Source: Pestalotiopsis fici W106-1
Taxonomy: Eukaryota; Ascomycota; Sordariomycetes; Amphisphaeriales; Sporocadaceae
Assembly (NCBI RefSeq): GCF_000516985.1
Contig: NW_006917102.1
Coordinates: forward strand, 781,534 to 830,919
Direction of reading: 5' to 3'
DNA length: 49,386 nt
A program made the translations under genes and the position numbers. Below the pieces are notes generated by a model. That model was given only the letters and a program-made list of their open reading frames with translations. It had not been told where the DNA came from and did not search any database. Below are positions 9,311-20,919 of the stretch, piece after piece (positions within the stretch are counted from its first letter, which is position 1; the number at the start of each line of letters is the position of its first letter).

Positions 9311-11974
9311 ATGATGGAAGCGTCCAGCAGTCAAAAGCGGGTGGTGAAGCGGACATCCTATGCGTGAATATCCCCCAGCTCTTGTTAGTCGGTTTACGTG
9401 CTAATGTCCCCCACCGTCGCTGTAGCTGTACGCGATGCCGACGACAAAAGATTAAATGCTCTGGCCAACAGCCGTGCGAAGGATGTAGGAAACGACGACT
9501 CAAGTGCGTTCTTGATGATCGTGGCAGCAAAGTCCAAGTAACTCAAGAGTATGATGCTCTGCTATTTTTGCGACTTCGAACTCAGGCGCTGATGTTGCCC
9601 TCCACATGAGACAGGTATATAATGGGCCTTCAGCAACAGATTGTGCGTCTGGGGCGCGCACTGCAACAGCAGCAATCGGTAGGCCCTGTTGCGCCCGTCC
9701 CTAGCGATGTTGGTCAGGGGCAACATGGGAATAGCGGCCACGAGAACTGTAGGTTCAGCACCTAGCTTTCCCCGATAGCATCAAAAGGCTGCAGTATAAT
9801 TGACACCATTCACAGTGGCTCAACCAGCTTTACTAGATCAACACATTGAGCACGAGCATGATGATACCCTCGATACCGCAATTGGTGCTTCGATCGACCA
9901 TGAGCGCACTGTAGATCAAGGCTCTAGCATGCTGACCAACCCACTCGCTGCATCTCCGTCGACGTTTCTGTCCGCATCGAATGGAAGAACGTGTCAGTTT
10001 ATAAACACCTAGCTAAATGCAGCATGGCCATGAATTAACTTGAAAAATTCCTTGCAGTCTATCTTGGAACGTCATCAAACTGGTCTTTCACCGGGCGCAT
10101 ACTGCACATGACACATGAGCATCTGTTCCAGACGCCGCTGCCGGCTAATTCCATTCTATTTGACGGAACCGCCTACGATCTGGGCTGGGGCGGGACTAGG
10201 ATGCCTTCCGAACGCAGCCCTGCTCCTCCCGTCATGCCCAGTCTCGACTACGCCATATATCTGTTGAACGCCGTCAAGTTCCGTTGCGGGCAGATATTCC
10301 ACCTCTTTGATGAAGACGACTTCAAAATCCGGCTGCATGATTTCTATGCAGAGCCTGAGAGGCGTATAGAGAAGGCTGGACTGTGGTATATACAGTTTCT
10401 TTTGATTCTAGCTCTTGGAAAGGCCCTTCTTTACAAATCTTCAGGCAAGCGACCAGCAGGCGTCGAGTTCTTTGCCAGAGCCATGCAGCTTCTTCCTGAT
10501 GTCACATCCCTCTGCCAAGATCCTGTCCTGTCTACTGAAATCCTTTGCGCTATTGCGCTTTATCTTCAGTCTGTTGACTATCGGAATTCCGCTGACATAG
10601 TTGTGAGTGACTTCTAGACATTCGCTGCTGACCAGCCAGCGCGTACAGTGTGGTTGACTAATGACTTAGATTGGACAAGCTATGCGCATGGCTTTTGGCT
10701 ACGGCATGCATACGGATATGCCAGTTCACCATCTCGGGGAGGCCCTCGTGCAGCGCTGCCGCAAGGTTTGGTGGACAGTTCACATCTTGGACCGGCAAAT
10801 AACCTCTTTGATGGGTAACCCACAGTCTATCAGAGACGAAGCCATCCACTGCAGCCTCCCTGTATTCTCTGGATCACCTCACCGAACTTCTGCATTGGAT
10901 ATTCACATAAAGCTGGTTCGCATAATTGCTTATATCAATAACAGTATGTCATAGCAGTTATTTCTTGTCTTTTGTATCGTACTGAACTGACTTTGTACCA
11001 TGTTTAGACATTTATGGGGTCAATGGCAGGCTGAACGAAAAGTTCCTCATGAGTACCAAAACTGCTTTGGGGGACATCGCCGGCCTAGCCGACCAACTCA
11101 AACAGGTGCAGCCATTACAGCTTGATGAGCCCGAGAATGGGGCATCGAGGATGTCTGCCTCTCTGCATCTTCTATATCACCAGGTATGGCTTTCTAAGCC
11201 TAATCCTAGTACCATCTGACATGTGACTTGGCAGTGCATTGTCCTTGGGATCCGTCCCATCATTTTCTGCTGTTTGAAGATCCGGTACGAGGCCGAAGTA
11301 GACTTGGGGCATCTTATTACGTCCCAGAAGGTCCAGAGTCTACTGAAAATATGCGTCGAGTCGGCTTTGCAGATCCTGAACATACTCGAGAATTTGCAAG
11401 CCCAGGGCCTGCTGGGTAAGTTTTCCATACTTCAAGATCTTACAAGAGTCCACGGACTAACGGTTTTGAAGAATGATTCCTATCCTTCGATCTTGATTAT
11501 GAATATGTTGCTGCTACTGTTCTTCTAGTCATGCCGGTTATAGAAGATCGGTTCTGGGACCACCGCCCCTCGTGGTTCCGACGCTCGATTGCGCTTATCG
11601 ATGAAATGGTCACAGCGGGAAACCTTGTTGCCAGCCACCGAAAAGCTGATATGCAGCTCTTGAATGAATTGGTAGCGTGCTTGTCGCCTGCGGAATCTCG
11701 GACCGCGACGTGTGCAGAGGCGACTTCTCGGGACTCCACTGACCACGTTCCAAACCGTTTGCATCCATCGACTCAAGGATCTGGGGTTTCTGAGTTTTTG
11801 TCACAGGCCAGTGAATCTGCTTGTCCCGAGATATCACTTCCACAGCAAGATGTTGTTGGTATGAATGTATTTGGAGATGAGTTCACAGCGGAGCAGATCC
11901 TAGCCCTGGTAGATTCCCTGGAAAATCAGGATGCTGAGTGGATGGCTCGTGCAATGCACGAAGATACAATCTAA
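9311..11974 (+). CDS. Zn2Cys6 transcription factor with fungal-specific domain; in-frame TGA in the last exon
   Basis: Exons 9311-9363, 9426-9548, 9615-9748, 9816-9992, 10058-10602, 10670-10943, 11008-11183, 11235-11415, then either 11472-11974 or 11529-11974. The zinc cluster is ACTRCRRQKIKCSG--PCEGCRKRRLKC, followed by a linker and coiled segment (EYIMGLQQQIVRLGRAL). The middle homology region spans exons 5-6, with GYGMHTDMPVHHLGEAL and WWTVHILDRQITSLMGNP. With the better acceptor (GAAG at 11471, preceded by a GGACTAAC branch site) codon 556 is TGA at 11474-11476, where relatives have Ser in the ESFLPFDL context. The acceptor TTCTTCTAG at 11528 skips it in frame, giving 702 residues instead of about 721. 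Its position next to aconitase X suggests it regulates that cluster; this is inferred. Confidence 0.8.
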
Positions 11975-12239
11975 TAGATTGATGAAGATGGGATTGCAAA
12001 AGGTTATAATAGGTTTGGTGCAATAGTTGTATTAGTTGAGTTCAATTTAACACAAAGCTTCAATAATAAGGCATCGTCTTGTCCCGTCTTGTTTTCTCTT
12101 TAATTTATTCTCGTACTGATGAGAAACCACAAGAATCAGCGACAGCCGGGGGGGAAAGTCCTCTTAGCAGTCTGGTAAAATTCTCATCGGTCGGCTACCA
12201 TCCCGTCTGCCAACCTCTCCTCTCCAGCCCTTGTCTGTG

Positions 12240-13318
12240 TCAAGACTCTGTAGGAGTAATCACCAGCTGCGTCATACCACAGTACTGGGTGTACCCATCC
12301 AAGCCGCAGTCATCTCCATCGAGCTTCAATATGGTACTAAATCCGCTCGCGCCCTCTAAATTGCAATAATTGGCCGTATTGGAAAGTGCTGTCGGAGTGC
12401 ACGTTCCATCCCACTCGCTGGGGTACTCGATCTGCAAGACGGGCTTATTCGCTTCGACATAGACGGACATGAGCTCACACCACGGTGCTTCGCCGTTCTT
12501 GCCAGAGCAACTCTCAGTCACGGCAAAGTCGGTGATTCCGTCCTTGAGCAGTCCGCGACTAGTCCCGTCAAATGTTGAAAGGTCGAGCAGTTCCGGGGCA
12601 TTCTTTTGGCCAATGAGCTTGTCCTTGGAGTGAGCGTAATCCGATATGGCCTTGACATAGTTGTAATAGTCTGTCTCGTTGAGAACGTGGCCGTCACTCT
12701 TGCGCTGGACCAAGGTCGGCTCCTGGTACCCGTCAATATTGTCCGGGTCAAATGCATCGCAGCCCCCGGCCACACCGCGGTCAATAATGGCCTTGGAGAA
12801 GTTGAGAACAATGTCGCTGGTAATGTCAATGTAGTGCTCGCCCAGCCAGAGGGGAATATCCCCAAGTATGACGCTGTCGGGAAGTCTGGAAGGGTTCTCC
12901 TCGTCTGCAGGTTCGACGCCACCAGCGTTGAAGTAGCAAATGACAAAGATTGTTCCATCCTGTACTGCCTGAATTCCCACCTTAATTAGCCCACATCCTC
13001 CTGGGCAATGGTATGTCTTGAAATAAGCTTGCTTACTCTCAATCTGGCAATTCCATTCTCATCCGGCGGGTTCTCAGTAGTATCCTTGTCAGTCTCATCG
13101 TAAAGATTGACATCCCAGACTTTTGCGTCCTGGGGAACGATTGGTGTTGTGCCCTCTGTATCAACGGCAGTGTCAATTTCAATTTGCCACTTGACGCCTG
13201 GCACGAAAAAGCTAGGAGTGGGAACCGGCGGTGCCCTGTGTTGAACGTTTACGGTTGTCCCCTGCACAGCGGTCGAGAGGGAAGCAATTATAAGTGGAAA
13301 TATGTTGGTTGGGATCAT
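12240..13318 (-). CDS. Secreted GH114 endo-alpha-1,4-polygalactosaminidase-like glycosidase
   Basis: Exons 13318-13037 and 12980-12240 give 340 residues. The start is the ATG at 13318; it opens a signal peptide (MIPTNIFPLIIASLSTAVQG). The mature part begins with KWQIEIDTAVD and then VWDVNLYD, the TIFVICYFNAGGVEP strand, and GCDAFDPDNIDGY carrying the likely catalytic Asp. VLQIEYPSEW near the C-terminus carries the likely catalytic Glu. This order fits GH114 TIM-barrel enzymes, which cut galactosaminogalactan-type polymers outside the cell. The intron has a GTAAGC donor and a GCTAATTAAG branch-acceptor. It could serve in remodelling the fungus's own exopolysaccharide or attacking another microbe's. 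Family assignment is good; substrate is by homology. Confidence 0.88.
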
Positions 13319-14558
13319 CTTCAAGCTATTGAGGGTGCAAAGTTATGGGAATTAGTACGTCAGCTTGAAGAGTGACTGGATTATGTCCGGGCTTGAGTTT
13401 GAATTTATACCTACCCAGTGCATGATCCAAGCGTCTGCCAGTCTGTCATAACTCTTTGCAAGAGATGCTGGGAATTTGGAAAGTGATTCGAGATGAATCA
13501 TAAGCAAGGTCGCAAGGCTTGAGACATCTCCGCGGGTGGCGTGCAAATGACACGGGCCAGAGTAAGCTCGCATCATCCTACCCATCAAACCGATTAAGAG
13601 AGAATAGAGTATTCGAGAAGCAAATGTACGTGGCTGACAATAATTCTATTGTTCATATATCAGCTAATGGTAAAAAATGATCCTGTCATCTTCTCGTGAC
13701 CAGAAGCCCAGATAACAAGACTTGGCAGTAGCCAATCAAGACGACTATTCATATCCACTAGAATTTAATGCCAATGGACAAAGTCTGGCCCGTGTTAACT
13801 CAGCCTCGACCATTATTACCACAGGCCTCAACATTATGCGGCCCGAGGTTGTTACGCACTAATGCCATTCGTCATAGTCTTCGATGCATTGACTTTGGAA
13901 ACGAAACGCGCATTAGAGCTTAGAGGACCTAGTCGCTACCAAAGACGAAGCAACTTTGTTTCGTTTCCTTTAGGATAAATACCATGTAAGCACTTGTTGT
14001 TGGATTTGCAAAGAATTACATGATTGTACTAATGATATGCGGCGTGAAAATATGGGCTGTGTATTCAAGCTTTGTATAGTCACGGATGGCTATAGCCAAG
14101 AAAATTGAAGTGAAAACTGGGAAAAGACGAGACAATAGCTCTGCTGCCAGATTCTCCTGGTGGTCCTCTTCAAGTATTTTGAAAAATGTATCGCACATCA
14201 CGAATTGCCGTTGTGAAAACTTGGTGCTGACCGGACACTAAGACTGCTAATGTGTGCCATGGTTGACGACCTCGGCCGTGCCAGGATCGGAGCTGCGGGG
14301 CATGCGGAGGAACAGTTGGATATTATTACCCGCGTCCGTCGTCCAAGTGCAATGTCTGACCCGAGCATTTGGGATGCATCATGGCTAGAGATTTCCGAAA
14401 AGTTGCACTGGCTCGAAAAAACAAAATGATAAAGATAACGTGTACGTAGGCCCGTCCCGTACGTTGCCGGCCTTTTGTAGTAGCTGTGGGGTTTCGTACA
14501 TGAACACTTCTGTCCCCAGAGAATAAATCAATTAGATTCGGGTATCAAAAATCAAGCC
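13319..14558. other. Intergenic region between divergent GH114 and flavoprotein genes
   Basis: 1.24 kb. Only short open frames without family features on either strand. It presumably holds both promoters. No repeat or RNA gene recognised. Confidence 0.45.
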
Positions 14559-16391
14559 ATGTCGCAGTCAACTTCTTTGCTACGTAAAAGAGGGGTTCGC
14601 ATTGCGTTGGCCTTGTCGGGCGGAGTCGGAGCCGTGATATTATCAACTAGAAGCGCCCGACATAACAGGCGCCTCACGGACGATCCAGCCACGAATGCGA
14701 AATCGGTCTCGGCATCAGGCGATGGCGTTATCAAAACCGACGTCCTTGTTGTTGGTTCTGGGGGTGCTGCCCTGACGGCTGCTTTGCGGGCAAAGTCACT
14801 CGGACTCTCGGCACTGGTTGTCGAAAAGAGTGACAAGATTGGCGGAACATCCTGCTATTCAGGATCTGGCTGCTGGATCCCAAACTCACATATTCACGCG
14901 GACCAGAGGGACAGTGTAGAAAAGGCGCGGACGTACATGGAAACCATCACCAAAGATGTTGGACCGGCCTCATCGCCCGAGCGCAAGACTGCATTCTTGG
15001 AAAACGGACCCAAGATGGTCAAATGGCTCGAAGATCAGGGCTACCGATGGACTCCCACACCAGCATATCCAGACTACTTTCCGTACAATGAAGGCGCTCA
15101 AGTTGGTGGGCGTACAATTGAGGCTAACAGTTTTGATATCAATCTGATTGGCCCGTGGAAGGAAAAGCTCAACATCAATCCGGTACGCCCTCCGCTGCCG
15201 CTCTTCACGTACGAGCTGTCGAAAATCGTGCGCGCCAAATGTTCTGTAGAAGGCATGTGGACGGCCGCCAAGATATTCGCCGTCCGCCCTTATTGGAACA
15301 GACTCTTTGGTAGCGAGCCCACGACTCTTGGCGTATCCATGATTAGCCAGCTCATCTATCTAAACGTGCGGGCCGGCACACCCATCCTGACACAGTCGCC
15401 CATGAAGGAACTAACGGTCAAGGATGGCCGCGTGACGGGAGCAATCATTGAGCGCGAAGGCAAGACCATTGCGGTAGAGGCATCCCACGGTGTCATTCTC
15501 GCAGCCGGTGGCTTTGCCAGAAACAAGGAGATGCGCGAAAAGTTCCAGCAGCCAGGCATCACGACCGACTGGACCTCCACATGCCCCACGGATATGGGAG
15601 AGCCCATTGCCGCGGCCATGAAAATCGGCGCGGCCACCGCCCTCATGGACTCTGCATGGTGGGGTGCCGCTCTTTGGGACCCCGTCACCAAGAATGGCAT
15701 CTGGAGTTTATATGATCGCGGCCTGCCGCATTCCATCATTGTCGACAAGGAGGGCAAGCGCTTTGCCAACGAGTCACAAAACTACAATTCCATGGGGACG
15801 GCAATATTGAAGCGACATGAAACCATTGATACTATACCTGCATATCTGATTCTGGACTCGACGCACAGGAAGCGGTATCTCTTTGCTGGGAGATATATGC
15901 CAGGTGCTGAGATTCCGGACGAGGCCATCAAGTCTGGGTTCATTACAAAGGGAAACACATTGGAGGAACTCGCGACACGGCTGGGGATCAATGCTGCTGG
16001 TTTGACAGAGACGGTTGGCCGTTTCAATGGCTTCGTGGAGGCTGGGGTTGATCAAGACTTTAGTCGAGGAAGCAGCGTCTATGACTATTTCTTGGGAGAT
16101 CCGTCATATTCCCCGAATCGAAATCTCGGCAAGATTGAAAAAGGTCCATTTTATGCATCCAGAATATGGCCAGGCGATCTAGGCACAAAGGGTGGCGTTT
16201 TGACGGATGACCGAGCTCGGGCACTGAGGGAAACACGACGCGGTGGTTATGAGACGATTCCGGGTCTGTATGCTGTCGGCAATTCGTCTGCAAGTGTTAT
16301 GGGCAGAAGCTACGCAGGAGCTGGCGCGACGCTAGGACCTGGGCTGACGTTTGCGTACATTGCAGCCACTGATTGTGCCAAAAAGGAGTAA
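14559..16391 (+). CDS. FAD-dependent 3-ketosteroid-delta1-dehydrogenase/fumarate-reductase family oxidoreductase
   Basis: Single exon, 610 residues. An N-terminal hydrophobic stretch (about residues 14-30, VRIALALSGGVGAVILST) could be a membrane anchor. The FAD-binding Rossmann fold starts near residue 60: DVLVVGSGGAALTAALRA, then LVVEKSDKIGGTSCYSG. GVILAAGGFARN follows in the middle, and the C-terminal flavin motif YAVGNSSASVMGRSYAGAGATLGPGLT closes it. This layout is that of the FAD_binding_2 family, closest in motifs to 3-ketosteroid delta1-dehydrogenases, which introduce a double bond into the steroid A ring. In fungi such proteins are often of unknown substrate. It converges on ERG2, so a sterol-related role is possible but unproven. 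Confidence 0.88.
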   Translation: MSQSTSLLRKRGVRIALALSGGVGAVILSTRSARHNRRLTDDPATNAKSVSASGDGVIKTDVLVVGSGGAALTAALRAKSLGLSALVVEKSDKIGGTSCYSGSGCWIPNSHIHADQRDSVEKARTYMETITKDVGPASSPERKTAFLENGPKMVKWLEDQGYRWTPTPAYPDYFPYNEGAQVGGRTIEANSFDINLIGPWKEKLNINPVRPPLPLFTYELSKIVRAKCSVEGMWTAAKIFAVRPYWNRLFGSEPTTLGVSMISQLIYLNVRAGTPILTQSPMKELTVKDGRVTGAIIEREGKTIAVEASHGVILAAGGFARNKEMREKFQQPGITTDWTSTCPTDMGEPIAAAMKIGAATALMDSAWWGAALWDPVTKNGIWSLYDRGLPHSIIVDKEGKRFANESQNYNSMGTAILKRHETIDTIPAYLILDSTHRKRYLFAGRYMPGAEIPDEAIKSGFITKGNTLEELATRLGINAAGLTETVGRFNGFVEAGVDQDFSRGSSVYDYFLGDPSYSPNRNLGKIEKGPFYASRIWPGDLGTKGGVLTDDRARALRETRRGGYETIPGLYAVGNSSASVMGRSYAGAGATLGPGLTFAYIAATDCAKKE

Positions 16392-16849
16392 TCGTCTGTC
16401 GATTGTCATATATTCGCTGATACATGTAAACAACCTGAGTACCTCCAGGGATTCACTCAAAGACACGTTTGACCTTGTACTTGCATGTATTAACATGAAG
16501 ATATGGTTGTGCAAAACTTTGTCCATTTCAGTACGGAACAAAAAGCTCCATGATCATAGAACTAGAAGTGAGCTAGAAGCGCTGAACATGGGCTGGATTT
16601 AAGCTGTGCCATAGGGCAGTCCCACCACTGCGGAGGCCAGTTATAGTGGGTTAGGCCGGTACCGACAGCGGTCTGCCTCCGATGTAGCAGCCACTATATG
16701 GATACCTCTAACCTAGTACCTTGCACTTTTAGCGGCGGATGCATGTTACCACTTCAAGTGTAGATGACCGCATCTCGCAGTGTCGATACACAAGCCTCTA
16801 AACATCTCCAATTCCCACCTCTCTTCTCTTCATGTTTCTTTTGCTTCGC
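16392..16849. other. Intergenic spacer between convergent flavoprotein and ERG2
   Basis: 458 bp between two stop codons. No gene, repeat or structured element recognised. Confidence 0.5.
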
Positions 16850-17571
16850 TCAAAACTTGCCAACCAGCAAATTGCCAACCATCTCGCGCGCGGTGACAGC
16901 GGTCGTGGTCCACATGGTCGGAAAGTCGAGGGTGCTGGTTAGGGAATCGCCAAAACCAAAAAACATCATGGGCGGGATCCAGCCGCGCGCATACTCGAGG
17001 GCAAAGCAGTGCTCGGGGATCTTGTACTGCTTGACGGTGCCGCGCTCGAGGTGGTGCACGCTGCCCGCAGGATAGATCTCGGGCGTGTACTCGCCCGCCT
17101 TGTACGCCCACTCCTCGCCGGTCAGAATGTGGAAATAGTCGTCGGCCGTGTGTCGTCCCGAGTGGCCGTCGGTGCCAACGGCAGAGCCATAGATGATGAG
17201 GTATTCGGTTATGCCTGTAAAATCAGAATTAGTCATGAATTGAGTAGAGGACCGCGGTGACGAGGCGTGGGCAGAGAGGGACACCGACTGGCGTGAATGA
17301 TGAACATGGATCCCATGGCACCGCCATGATTGTTGAAAAACCACTCCTGCTTCATGTTGACATGCTTGGGATACATCTCGTGCAGCTCAGTCGTAATATA
17401 GTCGACAATGGCGCGCGTATCATTGCCATGTGCAGCAATACCGCGTTTGGCCAGGTCGTGGAGATGGTCCGTTTTGAAAATGTAGAAAGAGTCGAGGTTG
17501 CGATCCACCAGGTAGATGATGGACGACAAGACGCCAATTAGAATGGCCAAAGAAGTCGAAAGTCGGGCCAT
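16850..17571 (-). CDS. ERG2: C-8 sterol isomerase (ERG2/sigma-1 receptor family)
   Basis: Exons 17571-17289 and 17214-16850 give 215 residues, the normal length of fungal Erg2. The N-terminus has a single membrane segment (LSTSLAILIGVLSSIIYLV). Seen further: [54 protein letters not shown] (across the splice; quoted here in two parts of the motif, [12 protein letters not shown] and [15 protein letters not shown]), HTADDYFHILTGEEW and a C-terminal FADSL-like GFGDSLTSTLDFPT. It isomerises fecosterol to episterol in ergosterol synthesis in the ER membrane. The ATG at 17571 was chosen because the longer frame upstream has no Erg2-like sequence. The donor CCA/GTCGGT and acceptor TTTTACAG restore an uninterrupted family sequence. 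Confidence 0.95.
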
Positions 17572-17941
17572 AGTTTCGCGATTCAACGAGCTCAAAGGTG
17601 TTGACGAGATCAGGAAGGAGGAAACATGAGCATAACGGTGAAATCTTTTGGGAACGTCAAGACAACCAATCCAGGGTAATGCAACTACAGGCAGCACGTC
17701 CATCGGCGGTCCGTCCTGCATGTAAGCAAACAAGCGAGTGCCCCACACAGACGGGCGTCCATGCATGCAAGGCAATATTGAGTATTCCAGAAGAAAACGA
17801 TATAAAAACAATCTCGCAAACTCTTCCAGAATACTATGAATCAGTTGGAAAGAAATTAAATTAAAACTCTTGAAGCTTTGCTATGACAAGCCGTAGATAT
17901 TGCTTGATGGACCAAAAAAAAAAGCTTATACCTGTCCCTTG
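17572..17941. other. Intergenic region upstream of ERG2
   Basis: 370 bp between the ERG2 start and the stop of the Pth11-like gene (both minus strand). It presumably contains the ERG2 promoter. No specific element recognised. Confidence 0.4.
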
Positions 17942-19258
17942 TTATACGAAAGCTTCTGCTTGTCGTATTTCAGAACGCACAACAACCCTATCGCAATCCT
18001 GTCTCTCAGACGAATCGCTTCCTGAAATGATAGTCGTGAGATTGATGGTGTCTTCGTGCCCGTGGTGGCTGACTTTAGGCGCAGATGCAGGTGCAGTGAC
18101 GGATGCGCTCGAGTCGCCTTGAGATGTTTTGCGGGACAGTATGTATAGCTTGTAATTCCTCTGAAGCTTCAAAAACAAGGGTCGCATAACCGGCAAACAG
18201 GCAGACACAATGCCCAGAGAGGTTTCGATGAATGACATTGTGGCGATTTTCCCGCCCACCCAGGTCGAGTCGATTGTTTTTGTTCCTCGATAGATATAGT
18301 AAACACGTATCCAAGATGCGATGCAGACTCTGAGAACAAAGGATTAGTGCATATTCATACACATGGGGGGTAGAGGCAACTGACATGCCGCCCAGTAGCA
18401 TCATGCCACAAATCACCAATCTTCTCTTGACGGAAACTTGGAGTTTCCAAATACTGGGAATAGGCGTTGCAAGAACGACAATATCAAGACACGCATTGGT
18501 GATACTCCTGATGAGCCCATATGCGGGCTGGTTGATACAAGTACCGCGTGCGCCAGGAGTATAACGACTCCACACGTATGTTAAAGGTCGGCAGGCTATC
18601 AAATTGACGACGATAATGACCATCATATGACAGACAACAACAACCCCGAGAAAGTCGATCCACATTCGAAATCGTGTTCTATTGGCGGCAAAAAGCCGAC
18701 GATAAAGCAGCAGGATTGAAAGCTTTGTGATGGATACGGCCGATATCCAGAAGAATGCACACACGAAAGTTATCTGACGTGTTGAACAACATATGTTAGT
18801 GTTGACTCTATACAGAGGACCGAGGTAGGGACAACAAACTTTGGCGACGGAATTGAGCATGTCTTTAGTTACGGCCCAGACATGAAGCCCTGCTCCGGCC
18901 TGACCGGCTAAAGATTTGAGTATGTACTGGCTGAGGTCATGGAGTTCTGAAAAACATACCCATAATATTGATGCAAGCCATGGCAACGCACATTACCTTG
19001 ACGTGAATGAGAAATAAGTATCAATGCACAGTTGATAAGAACAAAACGTACCAGAGCTACCAGAATAGTATAGTCATCTGCATGTAGGCGAGCACCATTG
19101 CCTCCTTTGGCGGTAAATCTCAAAACAACTATGAGGATGGTGAAGAGGAGTAGTATTACAGTCAAGACGATACCCCCAGTCCTGTGATCCTCCGCCAAGT
19201 CAATCCCCGGTGGCGGCGGCCCAACGGCGGCAATGAGAAACGGGTCCGCGTTGGACAT
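17942..19258 (-). CDS. Pth11/rhodopsin-like fungal integral membrane protein
   Basis: Exons 19258-19052, 18996-18960, 18907-18840, 18773-18385, 18329-17942 sum to 1089 nt, 362 residues. It has a short extracellular N-terminus (DPFLIAAVGPPPPGIDLAEDHR), then seven hydrophobic segments: GGIVLTVILLLFTILIVVLRF, HADDYTILVALVMCVAMA, the AGAGLHVWAV loop, TFVCAFFWISAVSITKLSILLLY, MWIDFLGVVVVCHMMVIIVV, NACLDIVVLATPIPSIWKLQ, and two at the end. The C-terminal tail (about 70 residues) is Ser-rich. This is the fungal rhodopsin-domain family that includes Pth11-type receptors. A role in surface or host sensing is known for a few members only. The tiny second exon (37 nt) is supported because it joins the frame exactly and completes the second segment. 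Confidence 0.87.
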
Positions 19259-20190
19259 TTCGAATACGTGAGGGATTCGCCTCGGAAGGGTTATCCAGTG
19301 GAAACAAGTTCCGTTTGACCGCAGTAAAACGAAATGCGTGCACTAAAATCCGGCAGAGCTTCTCAAGGCGGTTTAGAAAATTTTCCAGCACTATTTGGTT
19401 TTATAACTACAATGGAACCCAACCTACTCGTAGGCTGGGGCATGGCACTTGCATGCCAAAAGTGCCGTCCCAAAGCCGCCTTGTCTCAAGACCCGCCAGC
19501 CTTACCGAAGGGACTACATGCATGCATGCACCCAATGTCAGAGCCTCGCCCAAACTCGACTCGCACATGGTAAAGTTCGTCAGAACTGACTGGTAGACAA
19601 TTATGCATGTCAGCGACGGGCCGGTAGTTAGGATCGAAATACAAACAAGGTTACATATGATGCCCCATAGTGTTGCCGAATCCAGAGAGGTGCAGGCAAT
19701 AAAACTATGTCGCCCAATCAGGCATTGCAAATGGTGCAGCACATTGTTTGATCCTGGCGGAGCGGAACAACCAAGTTCAGCCTCGCATCCGTAGATCTTC
19801 TTGGGTAATGCCAATGGTATATTGTGTAATTGTGTTGAAGACTTTGTTAACCGCATCAGGAGATGATTGTTCCACACACAGCGCCATTAAACTACCTATC
19901 AATCACCTCTTATTGTGGTCAGCATCAACTCTGCACACATGCATTTGTACTACGTGGACACTTGATGAGATTTATTTGTATCACTAATCGAATGAATTTT
20001 CGGTATTTCATCTTACCTCGGTAGCGAAATCATGATGTCTGAAGGATTTCTGTACCCGGAAGACTGGATGGCGCTGCATGAAGAGCCTGACACCAACTGC
20101 AGCAGACATTACATCACATTTAAGACTATTGGACGGTATGGAAGAAATCCCAGTGGCCATGAGCAGGTGAGGTAGGTGTCTAGGTAGATC
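19259..20190. other. Intergenic region, no gene seen
   Basis: 930 bp upstream of the Pth11-like gene. Only unsupported short frames on both strands. No repeat recognised. Confidence 0.4.
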
Positions 20191-20919
20191 TCATGCTAGG
20201 TAATCTTCAGATATCAAACGCAGCCTGGGGGCGATGCGGCCTTCTCGGCCGTATATCGGTGCACGATTGACAAGCAGAGCACGAGCAGCATGGACATGTG
20301 CAATGTTATCTAATCTCTTGATGATGCGTGGAGCCTTTACAAAGTGCTGCGCCGTGTAAGGCGTCTGCTTCTCGCGAAGCGCCGACCACTCATTCTCGTG
20401 GCAGCTGTTCCAAATTGTCTTGCGATACAAATAGACGCAAAGTTTTGCATTCTACGCGTCGCAAGCCTTTACCCAGGCGGTGTCTGCCTTGCGGTAGGCT
20501 TGGGCAATGATATCGTCGTCGGGCTTGCCATTCTCCGTTTCAAAGTCGATGAACTTATAAGGCACCCACATGCCTTTAATATCGAGCCAGTCTAGGACGA
20601 CGGCATCTTGGGACTTGTCCAGTCGCGCCCGGACATATGCCGTCTATCCAGCTTTGCGGTGCTTAGGGGGATTATACTTCTTGGCAACACAAAGGTTGAC
20701 GAGAAGCTCGGCTCTGACGTCTGTGTCGAACAAGGATTGGTCACGGTTGGGGTCCGGCAAGCCCTGACTTAGTAGAGCCACTGCTTTGACCACTGAACGC
20801 CAACATGGCAGTGTGTCGGATGGGGCTAAAATGCTGCATGGGGCCAATCCCAAATACCAAGCGCCTTCCAGATACGGCATCCCCACCAGTGCCGGATCAG
20901 ATACGCCGGTAGGATTCAT
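20191..20919 (-). pseudogene. Unrecognised protein-coding relic interrupted by two TAG codons
   Basis: One reading frame runs from an ATG at 20919 to a stop at 20191 (243 codons) and is broken only by two TAGs, after KHRKAG (20641-20643) and after WVKACDA (20446-20448). The sequence is protein-like throughout: WRSVVKAVALLSQGL, VVLDWLDIKGMWVPYKFIDF, DDDIIAQAYRKADTAWVK and VHAARALLVNRAPIYGREG. I do not recognise the family. Both stops could come from CAG by a single C-to-T change, the kind of change repeat-induced point mutation makes, but two sites prove nothing. It could be an exon of a larger decayed gene. Confidence 0.5.

Noticed and set aside
11416..11471. Treating the last exon of the first zinc-cluster gene as a separate gene
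   Set aside because: Sequence after the TGA continues the family pattern in the same frame.
12110..12150. CTGATGAG followed by AAAC, resembling a hammerhead ribozyme core
   Set aside because: The stem II and the rest of the core are missing; no pairing arms for stems I and III are visible.
17572..17811. Longer ERG2 frame starting at 17811
   Set aside because: The added 80 residues do not resemble Erg2, and the ATG at 17571 gives the standard length.
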